From positions 62,001 to 126,000 of the forward strand of contig NZ_PVXP01000003.1 of NCBI RefSeq assembly GCF_002995845.1: 64,000 nt of DNA. The letters are read 5' to 3'. A model generated the notes under the pieces. The model saw only the letters and a list, made by a program, of their open reading frames with translations, was not told the origin of the DNA and ran no database searches. This document shows positions 54,301 to 63,388 of the stretch, piece after piece; positions within the stretch are counted from its first letter, which is position 1, and every line of letters starts with the position of its first letter. The position numbers and the translations under genes were made by a program. This DNA is from Clostridium luticellarii (lineage in GTDB: Bacteria > Bacillota > Clostridia > Clostridiales > Clostridiaceae).

Positions 54301-55215
54301 ATGGAACTACCAAAGGATGCCTTTGAAAAAGTATTTAAAAAGGAAAAGCAGTCAGAGGAGCTGGTAAGGCCTACCATATCCTACTGGCAGGATGTATGGA
54401 GAAGATTAAAACTCAACAAATTGGCTGTAGCCGGTTTATTCTTTGTAATATTCATCACTTTGCTGGCTATAATAGGTCCGATATTTTCAAAATATAATTA
54501 TTACAGTCAAAATTTGAATATGGCAAACCTACCGCCCAGCGTCGGGCACTGGTTTGGAACAGATAAATTTGGAAGAGATATATTTATAAGAATATTGTAT
54601 GGAGCAAGAATTTCTCTTACCGTAGGTTATGTTGCAAGTTTGCTGGACATACTAATTGGAATAGTATATGGAGGTATAGCAGGTTATTTCGGGGGAATGG
54701 TGGATAATATAATGATGAGAATAGTGGATATTCTATATTCTATTCCCATGACCATATATGTAATACTTTTCATGGTGGTATTCGGTGCCGGGCTCAAGAG
54801 CATAATAATAGCTCTGGCGGTTGCATTCTGGCTAACCATGGCAAGGATAGTAAGAGGAGAAATAATGTCACTAAAACAGCAGGAATTCGTCCTTGCCGCA
54901 AAAACTCTCGGGGCATCATCTGTAAGAATAATCCTCAAGCACCTGATTCCAAACTGTTTGGGACCCATAATAGTGACACTGACTCTCTCTATCCCCGATG
55001 CTATATTCACAGAATCATTCTTAAGTTTTATAGGCCTGGGTGTATCAGCTCCAATGGCATCCTGGGGTACTTTAGCTTCCGATGCCCTAGACAGCTTTCA
55101 GCTGTATCCCCTTCAATTATTTTTCCCATCTATAGCCATATGTTTAACTATGCTTGCATTTAATTTATTAGGCGACGGACTCAGAGATTCTCTGGATCCT
55201 AAAATGAAAAAATAA
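54301..55215 (+). CDS. oppC: Oligopeptide ABC transporter permease OppC
   Basis: A 304-residue permease with an N-terminal OppC_N segment, six helices and the EAA loop (LAAKTLGASSVRIILKHLIP near 198-217). It follows oppB by 14 bases with AGGGAGGGATAAGAG before the ATG. It pairs with OppB to form the channel. Confidence 0.93.
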   Translation: MELPKDAFEKVFKKEKQSEELVRPTISYWQDVWRRLKLNKLAVAGLFFVIFITLLAIIGPIFSKYNYYSQNLNMANLPPSVGHWFGTDKFGRDIFIRILYGARISLTVGYVASLLDILIGIVYGGIAGYFGGMVDNIMMRIVDILYSIPMTIYVILFMVVFGAGLKSIIIALAVAFWLTMARIVRGEIMSLKQQEFVLAAKTLGASSVRIILKHLIPNCLGPIIVTLTLSIPDAIFTESFLSFIGLGVSAPMASWGTLASDALDSFQLYPLQLFFPSIAICLTMLAFNLLGDGLRDSLDPKMKK

Positions 55216-55230
55216 CAGGAGGACGTTTAA

Positions 55231-56250
55231 ATGGATAGATTACTTGAAGTAAATAATATGCATACATCTTTCCAGACTTATCTGGGCGAGGTAAAGGCAG
55301 TGAGGGGTGTATACTTTCATCTTGAGAAAGGTGAAGCTCTGGGGATAGTCGGAGAATCTGGAAGTGGAAAAAGTATAACCATGATGTCAATTATGAAGCT
55401 TCTCCCGGAAAACGGCAAAACAACAGCGGATAGTATAAAATTTTTAGACAAAGATCTGCTGAAACTGAATAATAAAAAAATGGAGGGTATAAGGGGAAAT
55501 GATATCGGAATGATCTTTCAAGACCCTATGACCTCTCTGGATCCAGTTTTCAAAATAGGTCATCAACTGGCGGAACCACTTATAAAGCATAAACATATGA
55601 ACAAAGAAGATGCCAGGAAAAAAGTAATTGAAATGCTGAAACTGGTTAAAATACCCAGCGCAGATAAAAGAATAAACCAATATCCACATGAATTCTCAGG
55701 CGGCATGAGACAAAGGGCAATGATAGCCATGGCATTAATCTGCAATCCAAAACTTCTAATTGCGGACGAGCCCACTACAGCCCTTGATGTGACAATACAG
55801 GCACAAATACTTGAACTTATGAAAGATCTAAAAACAAAATTAGGTATGTCCATAATTTTAATAACACACGATCTAGGTGTCGTAGCAAATCTATGCAGCA
55901 GAATAAACGTGATGTACGGCGGAATGATTATAGAAAGCGGGAGTACAAGAGACATATTTTACAATTCAAAACATCCATATACCTGGGGACTTTTGAAAAG
56001 TATACCAAATCCAATGGAAGACATAAAGCAGAGACTCAAGCCGATAGACGGAACTCCTCCGGATCTGTTAAAACCTCCAGCAGGATGTCCTTTCGCCCCA
56101 AGATGCGAGTATACCATGAAAATATGTCTCAGCAAATTGCCCGGGGCATTTAAAATAGATGAGAATCATTTTTCTCTTTGCTGGCTCAATCACCTAAATG
56201 CACCTAAAACAGACAAAATAAGCGGAGGCGTTATAAAAAATGAAATATGA
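55231..56250 (+). CDS. oppD: Oligopeptide ABC transporter ATPase OppD
   Basis: A 339-residue ABC ATPase. Walker A is GESGSGKS near residues 41-48, the signature is [15 protein letters not shown], Walker B is [12 protein letters not shown]. The C-terminal oligopeptide-transport extension holds [11 protein letters not shown] with clustered Cys. It overlaps oppF by 11 bases. ATG after CAGGAGGACGTTTAA. Confidence 0.94.
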   Translation: MDRLLEVNNMHTSFQTYLGEVKAVRGVYFHLEKGEALGIVGESGSGKSITMMSIMKLLPENGKTTADSIKFLDKDLLKLNNKKMEGIRGNDIGMIFQDPMTSLDPVFKIGHQLAEPLIKHKHMNKEDARKKVIEMLKLVKIPSADKRINQYPHEFSGGMRQRAMIAMALICNPKLLIADEPTTALDVTIQAQILELMKDLKTKLGMSIILITHDLGVVANLCSRINVMYGGMIIESGSTRDIFYNSKHPYTWGLLKSIPNPMEDIKQRLKPIDGTPPDLLKPPAGCPFAPRCEYTMKICLSKLPGAFKIDENHFSLCWLNHLNAPKTDKISGGVIKNEI

Positions 56251-57223
56251 CAGACCACTTGTTGAAATAAAAAAACTTAAAAAGTATTTTCCTGCAAAAA
56301 AATCATTTTTTGGTAAAGTAACCAGCAATGTAAAAGCAGTGGACAATATGTCCTTTACCATAAACAAAGGAGAAACTCTGGGATTAGTTGGGGAATCAGG
56401 CTGCGGCAAGACAACTATCGGAAGAACCATAATCAAGTTATACGAGCCAACAGATGGACAGATAATATACGATGGTACGGATATATCAAGGTTTTCCAGC
56501 AGCAAAATGCTGCCCTACAGAAGAAAAATGCAGATGATATTCCAGGATCCTTATGCATCTCTTGATTCAAGAATGACAGTAGGTGACATAATAGGAGAGT
56601 CTATAGATATTCACAACCTGATGAAGGGAAAAGAAAGACAGGAAAGAATTCAATATCTCTTAAACAAGGTGGGTTTAAATGAAGACCACACAAACAGGTA
56701 TCCTCATGAATTTTCAGGTGGACAAAGGCAGAGGATTGGTATAGCGAGAGCTCTTGCCGTTGAACCTGAATTCATAGTGTGTGATGAGCCCATATCAGCT
56801 CTGGATGTATCAATTCAGGCACAGGTAATAAATATGCTGGAAGATCTTCAGGATGATTTAGGGCTTACATATTTGTTCATAGCCCACGATCTATCCATGG
56901 TAAAGCATATATCCACCAAAATCGGGGTGATGTATCTAGGGAAAATGCTGGAAATGGCAGAAAGTAATGAACTGTACCAAAACTCTCTTCATCCCTACAC
57001 CAGAGCACTGCTGTCGGCAATACCGGTACCGAATCCTGATATGGCAGCTAAAAACAAGAGAATAATGCTGGAAGGTGAAACTCCTTCTCCAATAGATCCT
57101 CCGCCAGGCTGCAGATTCAAAGACAGATGCAGATACTCCATGAAAAGGTGCTCTGAAAAGGATCCTGAATTAAAGGACATGGGCAGCGGACACTATGCGG
57201 CCTGCTATTTATACGATAAGTAA
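56240..57223 (+). CDS. oppF: Oligopeptide ABC transporter ATPase OppF
   Basis: A 327-residue ABC ATPase. Walker [10 protein letters not shown] near 52-60, signature [15 protein letters not shown], Walker [13 protein letters not shown], and C-terminal [13 protein letters not shown]. It works with OppD as the heterodimeric motor. It begins inside the end of oppD. Confidence 0.94.
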   Translation: MKYDRPLVEIKKLKKYFPAKKSFFGKVTSNVKAVDNMSFTINKGETLGLVGESGCGKTTIGRTIIKLYEPTDGQIIYDGTDISRFSSSKMLPYRRKMQMIFQDPYASLDSRMTVGDIIGESIDIHNLMKGKERQERIQYLLNKVGLNEDHTNRYPHEFSGGQRQRIGIARALAVEPEFIVCDEPISALDVSIQAQVINMLEDLQDDLGLTYLFIAHDLSMVKHISTKIGVMYLGKMLEMAESNELYQNSLHPYTRALLSAIPVPNPDMAAKNKRIMLEGETPSPIDPPPGCRFKDRCRYSMKRCSEKDPELKDMGSGHYAACYLYDK

Positions 57224-57243
57224 ACCAAAATAAGATATATAGA

Positions 57244-57264
57244 ATGTTTATACTGCATAAACAT
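57244..57264 (+). other. Stem-loop between oppF and oppA
   Basis: An 8-bp stem ATGTTTAT/ATAAACAT with loop ACTGC, 20 bases after oppF. It lacks a T run. It may stabilise or partly attenuate the mRNA, allowing a separate level of the binding protein. Confidence 0.4.
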
Positions 57265-57299
57265 ATTATATACTAAAATTTTTATTGAGGGGGATTATT

Positions 57300-58949
57300 A
57301 TGCTGAAAAACAAGTTTAAAATTCTTGCAGTTGCAATGTCACTTGCATTCATAGGTTCATTGTTCGCTGGCTGCGGAAATTCCAAAAACGGCTCAGACTC
57401 AAATGGCAAAAGCACTATAAAAGTAAATATTGCTGCCGAGCCCAGGACAATTGATCCTGGATTGAACAACACAGTTGAAGGCGCACAGGTAATCTGTAAC
57501 GCTTTCGAAGGCCTGACAAATCTGGACAAAAATGAAAAACCCATACCCGGGGTTGCAGAAAAATGGGACATATCCAGTGATGGGCTCACTTATACTTTCC
57601 ATCTGAGGAAAAATGCAAAATGGTCCGACGGGAAACCTGTTACTGCAAAGGATTTCGAGTATGCCTGGAAAAGAGCTCTGGATCCAAAAACCGCTTCCCA
57701 ATACTCATATCAATTATTCTATTTAAAAAACGGTGAAGCCTATAATAAGGGCAAAGCTCAGGAAAACCAGGTAGGAGTCACTGCCAAAGATGATTATACA
57801 CTGGTAGCCACACTTGAAAATCCTACACCCTATTTCCTGTCACTTACATCTTTTCCTACCTACGATCCTGTAAGAAAAGACGTAGTTGAAAAAAATCCAA
57901 ACAGCTGGGCTACAAAGCCGGAGACCTATATATCAAATGGCCCTTATAAACTGGTAGAATACAAGTCAAAGGACAGCTTGAATTTTGAAAAAAGCCCAAA
58001 TTACTGGGACAATAAAAACATAAAAATAAATAGAATTGAATTCAAAACCCTGGAAAATGCCAGCAGCTATTATGCAGCATTCAAGACAGGAGAGCTGGAC
58101 CTTATAGATAAACCGCCTGCTGCTGAAACCCCTGAGCTGCTGAAAAGCGGGACGGCAAAGGCCTATCCATATTTAGCCATCTACTACTATGATATAAATT
58201 TATCACCGCAGGCTAAAAGCATAAATTCAGATGCAGCTAAGGCACTAAGCGATGTAAGAGTTAGAAAGGCATTGAGCCTGGCTATAGACAGAACTTCCAT
58301 AACCGAAAAAGTTACAAAATCCGGTGAGATACCTGCTACTTCCTTCGTACCTAAAGGTACCAGTGATTCAAATGGGAAGGAATTCACAGACAAAGAGTAT
58401 TTCTCAAAAACTGCAGATATACCACAGGCCAAAAAACTGCTGGCTGAGGCAGGCTATCCCGGAGGAAAAGGCTTCCCACAGCTGGAGATACTGTACAATA
58501 CAATGCAGGGACATCAAAATATAGCACAGGCAGTTCAGGACATGTGGAAAAAGAACCTGGGGATAAATGTTACTCTCAAAAATGTGGAGAGAAAAGTCCA
58601 CCTGGCCCAGCTTCAAAATCATCAGTTCATACTTGGCAGGGACGGCTGGACAGCTGATTACGATGATGCCATGACATTTCTTGATATATTTACAACTGGA
58701 AACGGCAACAACATGGCAGGGTATTCAAATTTAAAATACGATCAGCTGATATCCCAGGCCAAATCAGAACCTGATAAGGCTGAAAGAGCCGGCTTGATGC
58801 ATCAGGCTGAAGATCAGCTCCTGACTGATCTACCTATAATACCTATTTACTACTACACTGAAGTTGTATGCATGAACCCGAAGCTTAAAGATGCCCATAT
58901 ATCAAATTTAGGTTTCTTCATCTTCAGAGATGCATATCTGGAAAAATAA
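57300..58949 (+). CDS. oppA: Oligopeptide ABC transporter substrate-binding lipoprotein OppA
   Basis: A 549-residue extracellular lipoprotein of the family 5 binding proteins. The signal peptide ends with lipobox LFAGC, Cys near residue 24. The typical SBP_bac_5 blocks are seen: AEPRTIDPGLNN near 44-55, YTFHLRKNAKWSDGKPVTAK near 99-118, and WTADYDDAMTFLD near 447-459. ATG at 57300 after GAGGGGGATTATT. Peptide uptake may feed nitrogen or carbon. Confidence 0.94.
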   Translation: MLKNKFKILAVAMSLAFIGSLFAGCGNSKNGSDSNGKSTIKVNIAAEPRTIDPGLNNTVEGAQVICNAFEGLTNLDKNEKPIPGVAEKWDISSDGLTYTFHLRKNAKWSDGKPVTAKDFEYAWKRALDPKTASQYSYQLFYLKNGEAYNKGKAQENQVGVTAKDDYTLVATLENPTPYFLSLTSFPTYDPVRKDVVEKNPNSWATKPETYISNGPYKLVEYKSKDSLNFEKSPNYWDNKNIKINRIEFKTLENASSYYAAFKTGELDLIDKPPAAETPELLKSGTAKAYPYLAIYYYDINLSPQAKSINSDAAKALSDVRVRKALSLAIDRTSITEKVTKSGEIPATSFVPKGTSDSNGKEFTDKEYFSKTADIPQAKKLLAEAGYPGGKGFPQLEILYNTMQGHQNIAQAVQDMWKKNLGINVTLKNVERKVHLAQLQNHQFILGRDGWTADYDDAMTFLDIFTTGNGNNMAGYSNLKYDQLISQAKSEPDKAERAGLMHQAEDQLLTDLPIIPIYYYTEVVCMNPKLKDAHISNLGFFIFRDAYLEK

Positions 58950-58974
58950 TTTACAATTAAAAGGAGGGACAAAT

Positions 58975-59334
58975 ATGTCAACTAATCCAAGAGATTTATT
59001 GAATGAATTTACAGGAGGACTTCAAGAACTGGGAGCTACTCATGGTGAAGAACTCAATTCTTTCATGAACCTGCTTAAAACAATGTACAGACCCACTGCC
59101 ATAGATACAAAAACAAAAGAGCTCATAAGTGTGGCCATAGCTGCCTACACCCGCTGCCAGTACTGCATAGCCTACCATGTCTACAAGGCTCTTGAAGCTG
59201 GTGCCAAAAGAGATGAAATTGTGGATGCTTCCATGATATCAGTTGCCTTCGGAGCAGGTCCTGCAATGGCTTACAGCGTGACATTAGTAAAACAATCCAT
59301 AGATGAATTTGAAAATGATTTCAAGAAAATATAA
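58975..59334 (+). CDS. AhpD-like carboxymuconolactone decarboxylase family protein
   Basis: A 119-residue helical protein of the AhpD/CMD family, which includes peroxidase-related reductases. The active-site motif is RCQYCIAYHVYKALEAGA (CxxC with a following His) near residues 59-76. It is 25 bases after oppA with AAAAGGAGGGACAAAT before the ATG and a terminator after it, so it is probably co-transcribed. A link to the peptide transporter is not obvious. Confidence 0.85.
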   Translation: MSTNPRDLLNEFTGGLQELGATHGEELNSFMNLLKTMYRPTAIDTKTKELISVAIAAYTRCQYCIAYHVYKALEAGAKRDEIVDASMISVAFGAGPAMAYSVTLVKQSIDEFENDFKKI

Positions 59335-59344
59335 CAAACTATTT

Positions 59345-59376
59345 TAAAAGCGGCCTTTATTGAAAAGGTCGCTTTT
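59345..59376 (+). terminator. Terminator of the opp operon
   Basis: Stem TAAAAGCGGCCTTT with AAAGGTCGCTTTTA (one G-T pair), loop ATTG plus one base, 10 bases after the AhpD-like gene. Confidence 0.8.
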
Positions 59377-59445
59377 AACGCTGTTAATTATAATAAATAT
59401 GATTAAAGAAAAGTCTTTAAGTAAACATTTTACCATTTAAACAGT

Positions 59446-59781
59446 TTAATTCCCAATTTTTGTATGAGGGTCAGTCCCCTTAATTTTATTTCTCTCTACA
59501 AATCTTCCCAGGAAGAAGAATAGAACTCCCATTCCTATACCTGTCTGTACACAAAACAGCAAACTCTCAATTTCACCGGGAAGTTCTCCGCCAATCCATT
59601 TTTCCATGACAGGTGTAGCCCAGGGTTTATATTCAGTTCCTTTAATCTGTGAAACCACTTTACTTCCTGCATCATCGGAACCGCCAAATTCAGCACCTTT
59701 CAATGTAAATAATGGCACAACGGCAATCAACACGGCAATAACTAATAAAATAATAATTTTTTGCTTGGTCTTTTTTCCCAT
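59446..59781 (-). CDS. cbiN: Cobalt ECF transporter small component CbiN
   Basis: A 111-residue protein with two membrane helices (about 8-26 and 76-94) and a periplasm-facing loop. CbiN partners CbiM in metal uptake. The last residues, KGTDPHTKIGN, come from the GGGACTGACCC repeat (59468-59479) running through the end of the frame, so the C-terminus is not ancestral. It overlaps cbiM by one base. It is the last gene of the operon. Confidence 0.88.
   Translation of the reverse strand: MGKKTKQKIIILLVIAVLIAVVPLFTLKGAEFGGSDDAGSKVVSQIKGTEYKPWATPVMEKWIGGELPGEIESLLFCVQTGIGMGVLFFFLGRFVERNKIKGTDPHTKIGN
59468..59479. repeat. GGGACTGACCC-type repeat inside the cbiN 3' end
   Basis: The plus strand reads GGGTCAGTCCCC. 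In the cbiN sense it is GGGGACTGACCC and encodes GTDP. It is one base short of the full 13-base copy at 50739. Confidence 0.8.
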
Positions 59782-60533
59782 TAATTTTCTCCTCCTTTCA
59801 GAAATCCAATGCCTGTCAACTCGGATTTTGCATATGTTTCAAGACACATAACTATAACAACAGTCAAAATACCTTCAACAATAGCCAATGGAACCTGTGT
59901 AGGTGCAAATACTGCAAGGAATTTTGCCGCTGATGCGGAGACACCACCATTTGCAGATGGATATGCAAGTGCAAGCTGGATACTTGTTACACAATAAGTG
60001 AATAAATCACCAATTGCTGCTGCCAGAAAAATACCTACATGTTTATTCACTTTCAACTTTCCACACACTTTGTAGATTGCATAGGAAACCAGCGGACCTG
60101 CAATAGCCATTGAAAACGTATTGGCCCCCAAAGTAGTCAATCCACCATGAGCAAGCAGTATTGCCTGAAAAATCAATACAATGATACCTAAAATGCTTAC
60201 TGCACTGGGTCCAAATAAAATTGCACCGAGTCCTGTACCGGTCATATGTGAACAACTTCCTGTCACTGAAGGGATCTTCAAAGATGAGACTATAAAAATA
60301 AATGCACCTACCATTGCAAGAACAGTAATTGATCTACGATTCTCGGACAATGTTTTTCTAATTGACAAGTAACCTGCTACCAGGAATGGAGCTGATATAA
60401 CACCCCATAAAATACAGAATTTCGGTGGAAGATATCCTTCCATGATATGCATTGCATTTGCCACTGGAGCTACTCCAAAAGCCAGCGCAAAACATGCCAC
60501 AACTGCAATAATTTTCTTTTGCTTTAAATTCAT
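59781..60533 (-). CDS. cbiM: Cobalt ECF transporter substrate-specific component CbiM
   Basis: A 250-residue membrane protein. Residues 1-27 look like a cleavable signal; cleavage after ANA would expose MHIMEG, and in this family the N-terminal Met-His is a metal ligand. His and Met residues in the core (SHMTGTGLGAILFGP near 93-107) fit the cobalt/nickel pocket. Cobalt over nickel is argued by the cobalamin riboswitch. ATG after AAGGGGGAAAATAAA. Confidence 0.93.
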   Translation of the reverse strand: MNLKQKKIIAVVACFALAFGVAPVANAMHIMEGYLPPKFCILWGVISAPFLVAGYLSIRKTLSENRRSITVLAMVGAFIFIVSSLKIPSVTGSCSHMTGTGLGAILFGPSAVSILGIIVLIFQAILLAHGGLTTLGANTFSMAIAGPLVSYAIYKVCGKLKVNKHVGIFLAAAIGDLFTYCVTSIQLALAYPSANGGVSASAAKFLAVFAPTQVPLAIVEGILTVVIVMCLETYAKSELTGIGFLKGGEN

Positions 60534-60568
60534 TTTATTTTCCCCCTTGTTTATGTTTAATATTTACT

Positions 60569-61420
60569 CTAGGACAAAATATCCAGAGATATTTTCCTTT
60601 CAAGTATTCTTTTGAGTTCCTGCGTATTTTTAGGATACTCTTTTGTATCTCCCATTAAATGTTTTTTTACAAGCAATTCATATACCTCCAGCATGGTTGG
60701 CTGTCTTAGATTTGCCCTTTTTAAAATTTTCATATTTCTAAAAATCTCCAGCGGCGTTCCATCTGCAATAATACTGCCCTGAAAAAATACAAGTATTCTT
60801 TCAGCCCATCTATATGCAAAATCCACATCATGGGTGGAAATAAGCATTGTCTTTCCCTCTGAAACAAGCTTGGCCAGAACCTCTTCCAGCATCATGGCAT
60901 TTAAAGGATCCAGTGCTGCCGTTGGTTCATCAAATATAATGATCTCTGATTTCATGGCTATGATATCTGCAATACTGACACGCTTTTTTTCACCGCCGCT
61001 CAGATAATGAGGAGGGCGATCCCTTAAATCCCAGATGTTCATGTATTCCAGTGCTTCTTTCACCCTTTTTTTTACTTCTTCTTTAGGAAGTTTTAAATTC
61101 ATAGGTCCAAACCCAACTTCTGCCATAACTGTAGAAGCTATAATTTGATTGTCTGCATCTTGAAATACAATTCCAATATTTTTTCTAAGCTCTTTTAAAT
61201 TTTTTTTATTGATAACCGTATTGCGATAGATGATTTTTCCGCCTTCCGGGGTAAGCACACCGTTGACATTCAGGAAAAATGTGGATTTGCCGGATCCATT
61301 GGAACCAATAACAGCAATTTTCTCACCTTCATGGACATCCAAATTTATTCCATTTAGTGCATGTTTTCCATTTCCGTAAGTATAACAAAGATTCTCAACT
61401 TTCAATATAGGTTCTTTCAT
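60569..61420 (-). CDS. cbiO: Cobalt ECF transporter ATPase CbiO
   Basis: A 283-residue ABC ATPase. Walker A GSNGSGKST near 38-46, Q-loop FQDADNQI, signature LSGGEKKRVSIADIIA, Walker B IIIFDEPTAALD. Such CbiO forms a homodimer with CbiQ on top. ATG after GAAAGGGGCAATT. It lies between cbiQ and cbiM. Confidence 0.94.
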   Translation of the reverse strand: MKEPILKVENLCYTYGNGKHALNGINLDVHEGEKIAVIGSNGSGKSTFFLNVNGVLTPEGGKIIYRNTVINKKNLKELRKNIGIVFQDADNQIIASTVMAEVGFGPMNLKLPKEEVKKRVKEALEYMNIWDLRDRPPHYLSGGEKKRVSIADIIAMKSEIIIFDEPTAALDPLNAMMLEEVLAKLVSEGKTMLISTHDVDFAYRWAERILVFFQGSIIADGTPLEIFRNMKILKRANLRQPTMLEVYELLVKKHLMGDTKEYPKNTQELKRILERKISLDILS

Positions 61421-61435
61421 AATTGCCCCTTTCTA

Positions 61436-62335
61436 TCACGTAAACCCCCACAGCAAAAACAGGGAAATTACAAATGATGACGCTGCAGCAATATGTACTG
61501 TTTCTACCTTTTTATCCTCCATCCAGAATATAAGCTCACCATCGTAACACCTGGCTTCCATTGCATCATAATAAGCTTCCGCCTTTTTCATTGAAACAAT
61601 CAATATATTGCTCACAATACCTCCAAATGTATTGCAGGAAGTTTTAAAGTCACAGTATCCCAAGCGGGATTCAGCAGAATTTTTCATTTTAGTATAAGCA
61701 TCCATTAATATGAAAATATAACGATATATGATATCCATCAATTCCACTATAATCTTTGGCACATGGGCTTTTCGGAGTACATAAATAATTTCGGAAGACG
61801 GAGTGGACAATGCCATCATCTGTAAGGCACTTATTGCTGCAAAAACTTTCAGTACTAGAAAAAGCATTTCTTTGAGCTTTGCCTGAGAGGTAAACACATA
61901 AAAAAATCCAAGATACAGATTATATTGTCCCATGGGCCGTCTTGAAAAATCAATGCCAATAGTGATAGTTCCCAGGATAATAAATACTATTGGTATGGAC
62001 AGTACAGACAAATATGCATGTACTGGAATTCCTCCTTTTACAATTGTCAGATAGGCCATTGCAATAATGACCACAACAGATACATATGGGTTGTCAAATG
62101 CAATACAAAGAATAAGTATTAAAATAGAAAAAAGTACTTTAAAAGCAGAATTCCAATGCTTGATTTTAGAATTATAAGCATAAGAATCAATTTCAAAACC
62201 CTCGCCGTGTTTATGTCCAATCCCATGATGAGAATGATGTGCTTCTTCGCAGCAGGCATGGCTATGCTCATGTCTCTCTTTGAGGAAAAAAGCAATCATC
62301 AAAAAAGCAGCACACAAAACAATAATTTTTACCAT
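61436..62335 (-). CDS. cbiQ: Cobalt ECF transporter energy-coupling protein CbiQ with His-rich head
   Basis: A 299-residue membrane protein, longer than usual (about 225-270). The conserved coupling region is present in the C-terminal half, with MEARCYDGEL near 262-271. Before the CbiQ part lies an extra N-terminal hydrophobic helix (1-18) and a segment with 9 His and 2 Cys within residues 22-43. That head might bind or buffer metal before transport, which is inference. ATG after AAGGAGGTGTGAA. It is first in the operon, behind the cobalamin riboswitch. Confidence 0.9.
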   Translation of the reverse strand: MVKIIVLCAAFLMIAFFLKERHEHSHACCEEAHHSHHGIGHKHGEGFEIDSYAYNSKIKHWNSAFKVLFSILILILCIAFDNPYVSVVVIIAMAYLTIVKGGIPVHAYLSVLSIPIVFIILGTITIGIDFSRRPMGQYNLYLGFFYVFTSQAKLKEMLFLVLKVFAAISALQMMALSTPSSEIIYVLRKAHVPKIIVELMDIIYRYIFILMDAYTKMKNSAESRLGYCDFKTSCNTFGGIVSNILIVSMKKAEAYYDAMEARCYDGELIFWMEDKKVETVHIAAASSFVISLFLLWGFT

Positions 62336-62454
62336 TTCACACCTCCTTAGATTTTCACTAAGTGTTAGTACAGCAAATCTTTATGCTCTCACTTAAGAAA
62401 AAAATTACTTCTTGAAATCCTTTTAAATTCTTCTAAACGTGTATTAAAATTCAA

Positions 62455-62485
62455 AAGTCCTCTTAACTCACAGTTAAGAGGACTT
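62455..62485 (-). terminator. Terminator in the cobalamin riboswitch expression platform
   Basis: A perfect 14-bp stem AAGTCCTCTTAACT/AGTTAAGAGGACTT with a CAC loop, followed on the minus strand by CTTTTGAATTTT. It lies between the aptamer and cbiQ. Confidence 0.85.
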
Positions 62486-62552
62486 AAAGCCACAGCAATT
62501 ATAAAAATATATTGCAATCACCCCCTATCTATCGTAGAGTTAATCGTATACT

Positions 62553-62685
62553 ATTGCAACAGGTATTCTGACTCAAGCATCATTGCCCCTATAACCTTCC
62601 CAGTTTCCCAGTGGCATTTAATAAGGACTCATCTCTTACAGCGGCGAGACCGTGTAGGATTTTCACCTAGCTTCCCATCTATTTT
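62553..62685 (-). ncRNA. Cobalamin riboswitch
   Basis: On the minus strand the motifs run GGGAAGCTAGGTGAAAATCC, CGGTCTCGCCGCTGTAA, GGGAAACTGGGAAGG-type middle, and the B12 box GAGTCAGAATACCTG. This is the classic AdoCbl/cobalamin aptamer. Coenzyme B12 binding would favour the terminator at 62455-62485 and shut off cobalt uptake. Confidence 0.95.
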
Positions 62686-62901
62686 AAATCAATTTATAAT
62701 TTTATTATTAATAATTATACACCAATTTTAATATATAGCATATTGTTCCATAAGTCAAGCATATAAATATAGTTACTATCCAAAATCCATTATATTTTTG
62801 TCAAATAGCTTACCTATATCCCCTGATTCTTATGTGGTATAATTGTCTTATTGGAAATTATGTTTAAATATGTTTATAAATATAATTTGGAGGAATTAAT
62901 T

Positions 62902-63321
62902 GTGAATAAAAATATTAAATCCTGTTTTTTCTTGATTATTACACTTGTATGTCTTGTATTTATTGAAATTTTCATCAATATAATGAAAGAAATTGTAAAA
63001 AGCAATTTCGATGTAATCTCACTGCTTCTTTTTATCAGTTTGATGTCCATAGTTTTTGGTTTTATATTAAATGTTCAGCACTTTATTGAACAGCTTAAGT
63101 GCCGTGGAACCATAATCTGGGATATTCCCAAATTATCATTGAGTATCTTACTTTTTGTCATATTTGTCTTATATACTTTAACATGCTTAAAAATAATTGC
63201 ATCAACTAGATTTATAACAATAATAATGTTTGAATATCCCTATTCATTTATATTTTTAGGTATCTTATTCGGACATACTCTTACTGAATTATTTTCAAAA
63301 GATTCCACAGAATCCATGTAA
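62902..63321 (+). CDS. Four-helix membrane protein, unknown
   Basis: A 139-residue protein with four hydrophobic segments (about 8-28, 38-56, 76-96, 106-126). It resembles small DUF2975-type membrane proteins, but I am not sure. The start is GTG at 62902, with TTTGGAGG ahead; an upstream ATG at 62851 has no site. A TATAAT at 62838-62843 could be its -10. It stands alone and ends about 50 bases before the repeat at 63375. Confidence 0.7.
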   Translation: MNKNIKSCFFLIITLVCLVFIEIFINIMKEIVKSNFDVISLLLFISLMSIVFGFILNVQHFIEQLKCRGTIIWDIPKLSLSILLFVIFVLYTLTCLKIIASTRFITIIMFEYPYSFIFLGILFGHTLTELFSKDSTESM

Positions 63322-63374
63322 ATTATTCTCTATAAGCGAATTACTTTTTAAATGTAATTTCCATTTTTTGTTAT

Positions 63375-63387
63375 GGGGTCAGACCCC
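63375..63387. repeat. GGGGTCTGACCCC-type repeat after the Ger(x)C gene
   Basis: The plus strand reads GGGGTCAGACCCC, a symmetric variant of the repeats at 50739, 52175 and 59468. It starts one base after the Ger(x)C stop (63389-63391) in the gene's sense direction. Confidence 0.85.
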
Positions 63388-63388
63388 A

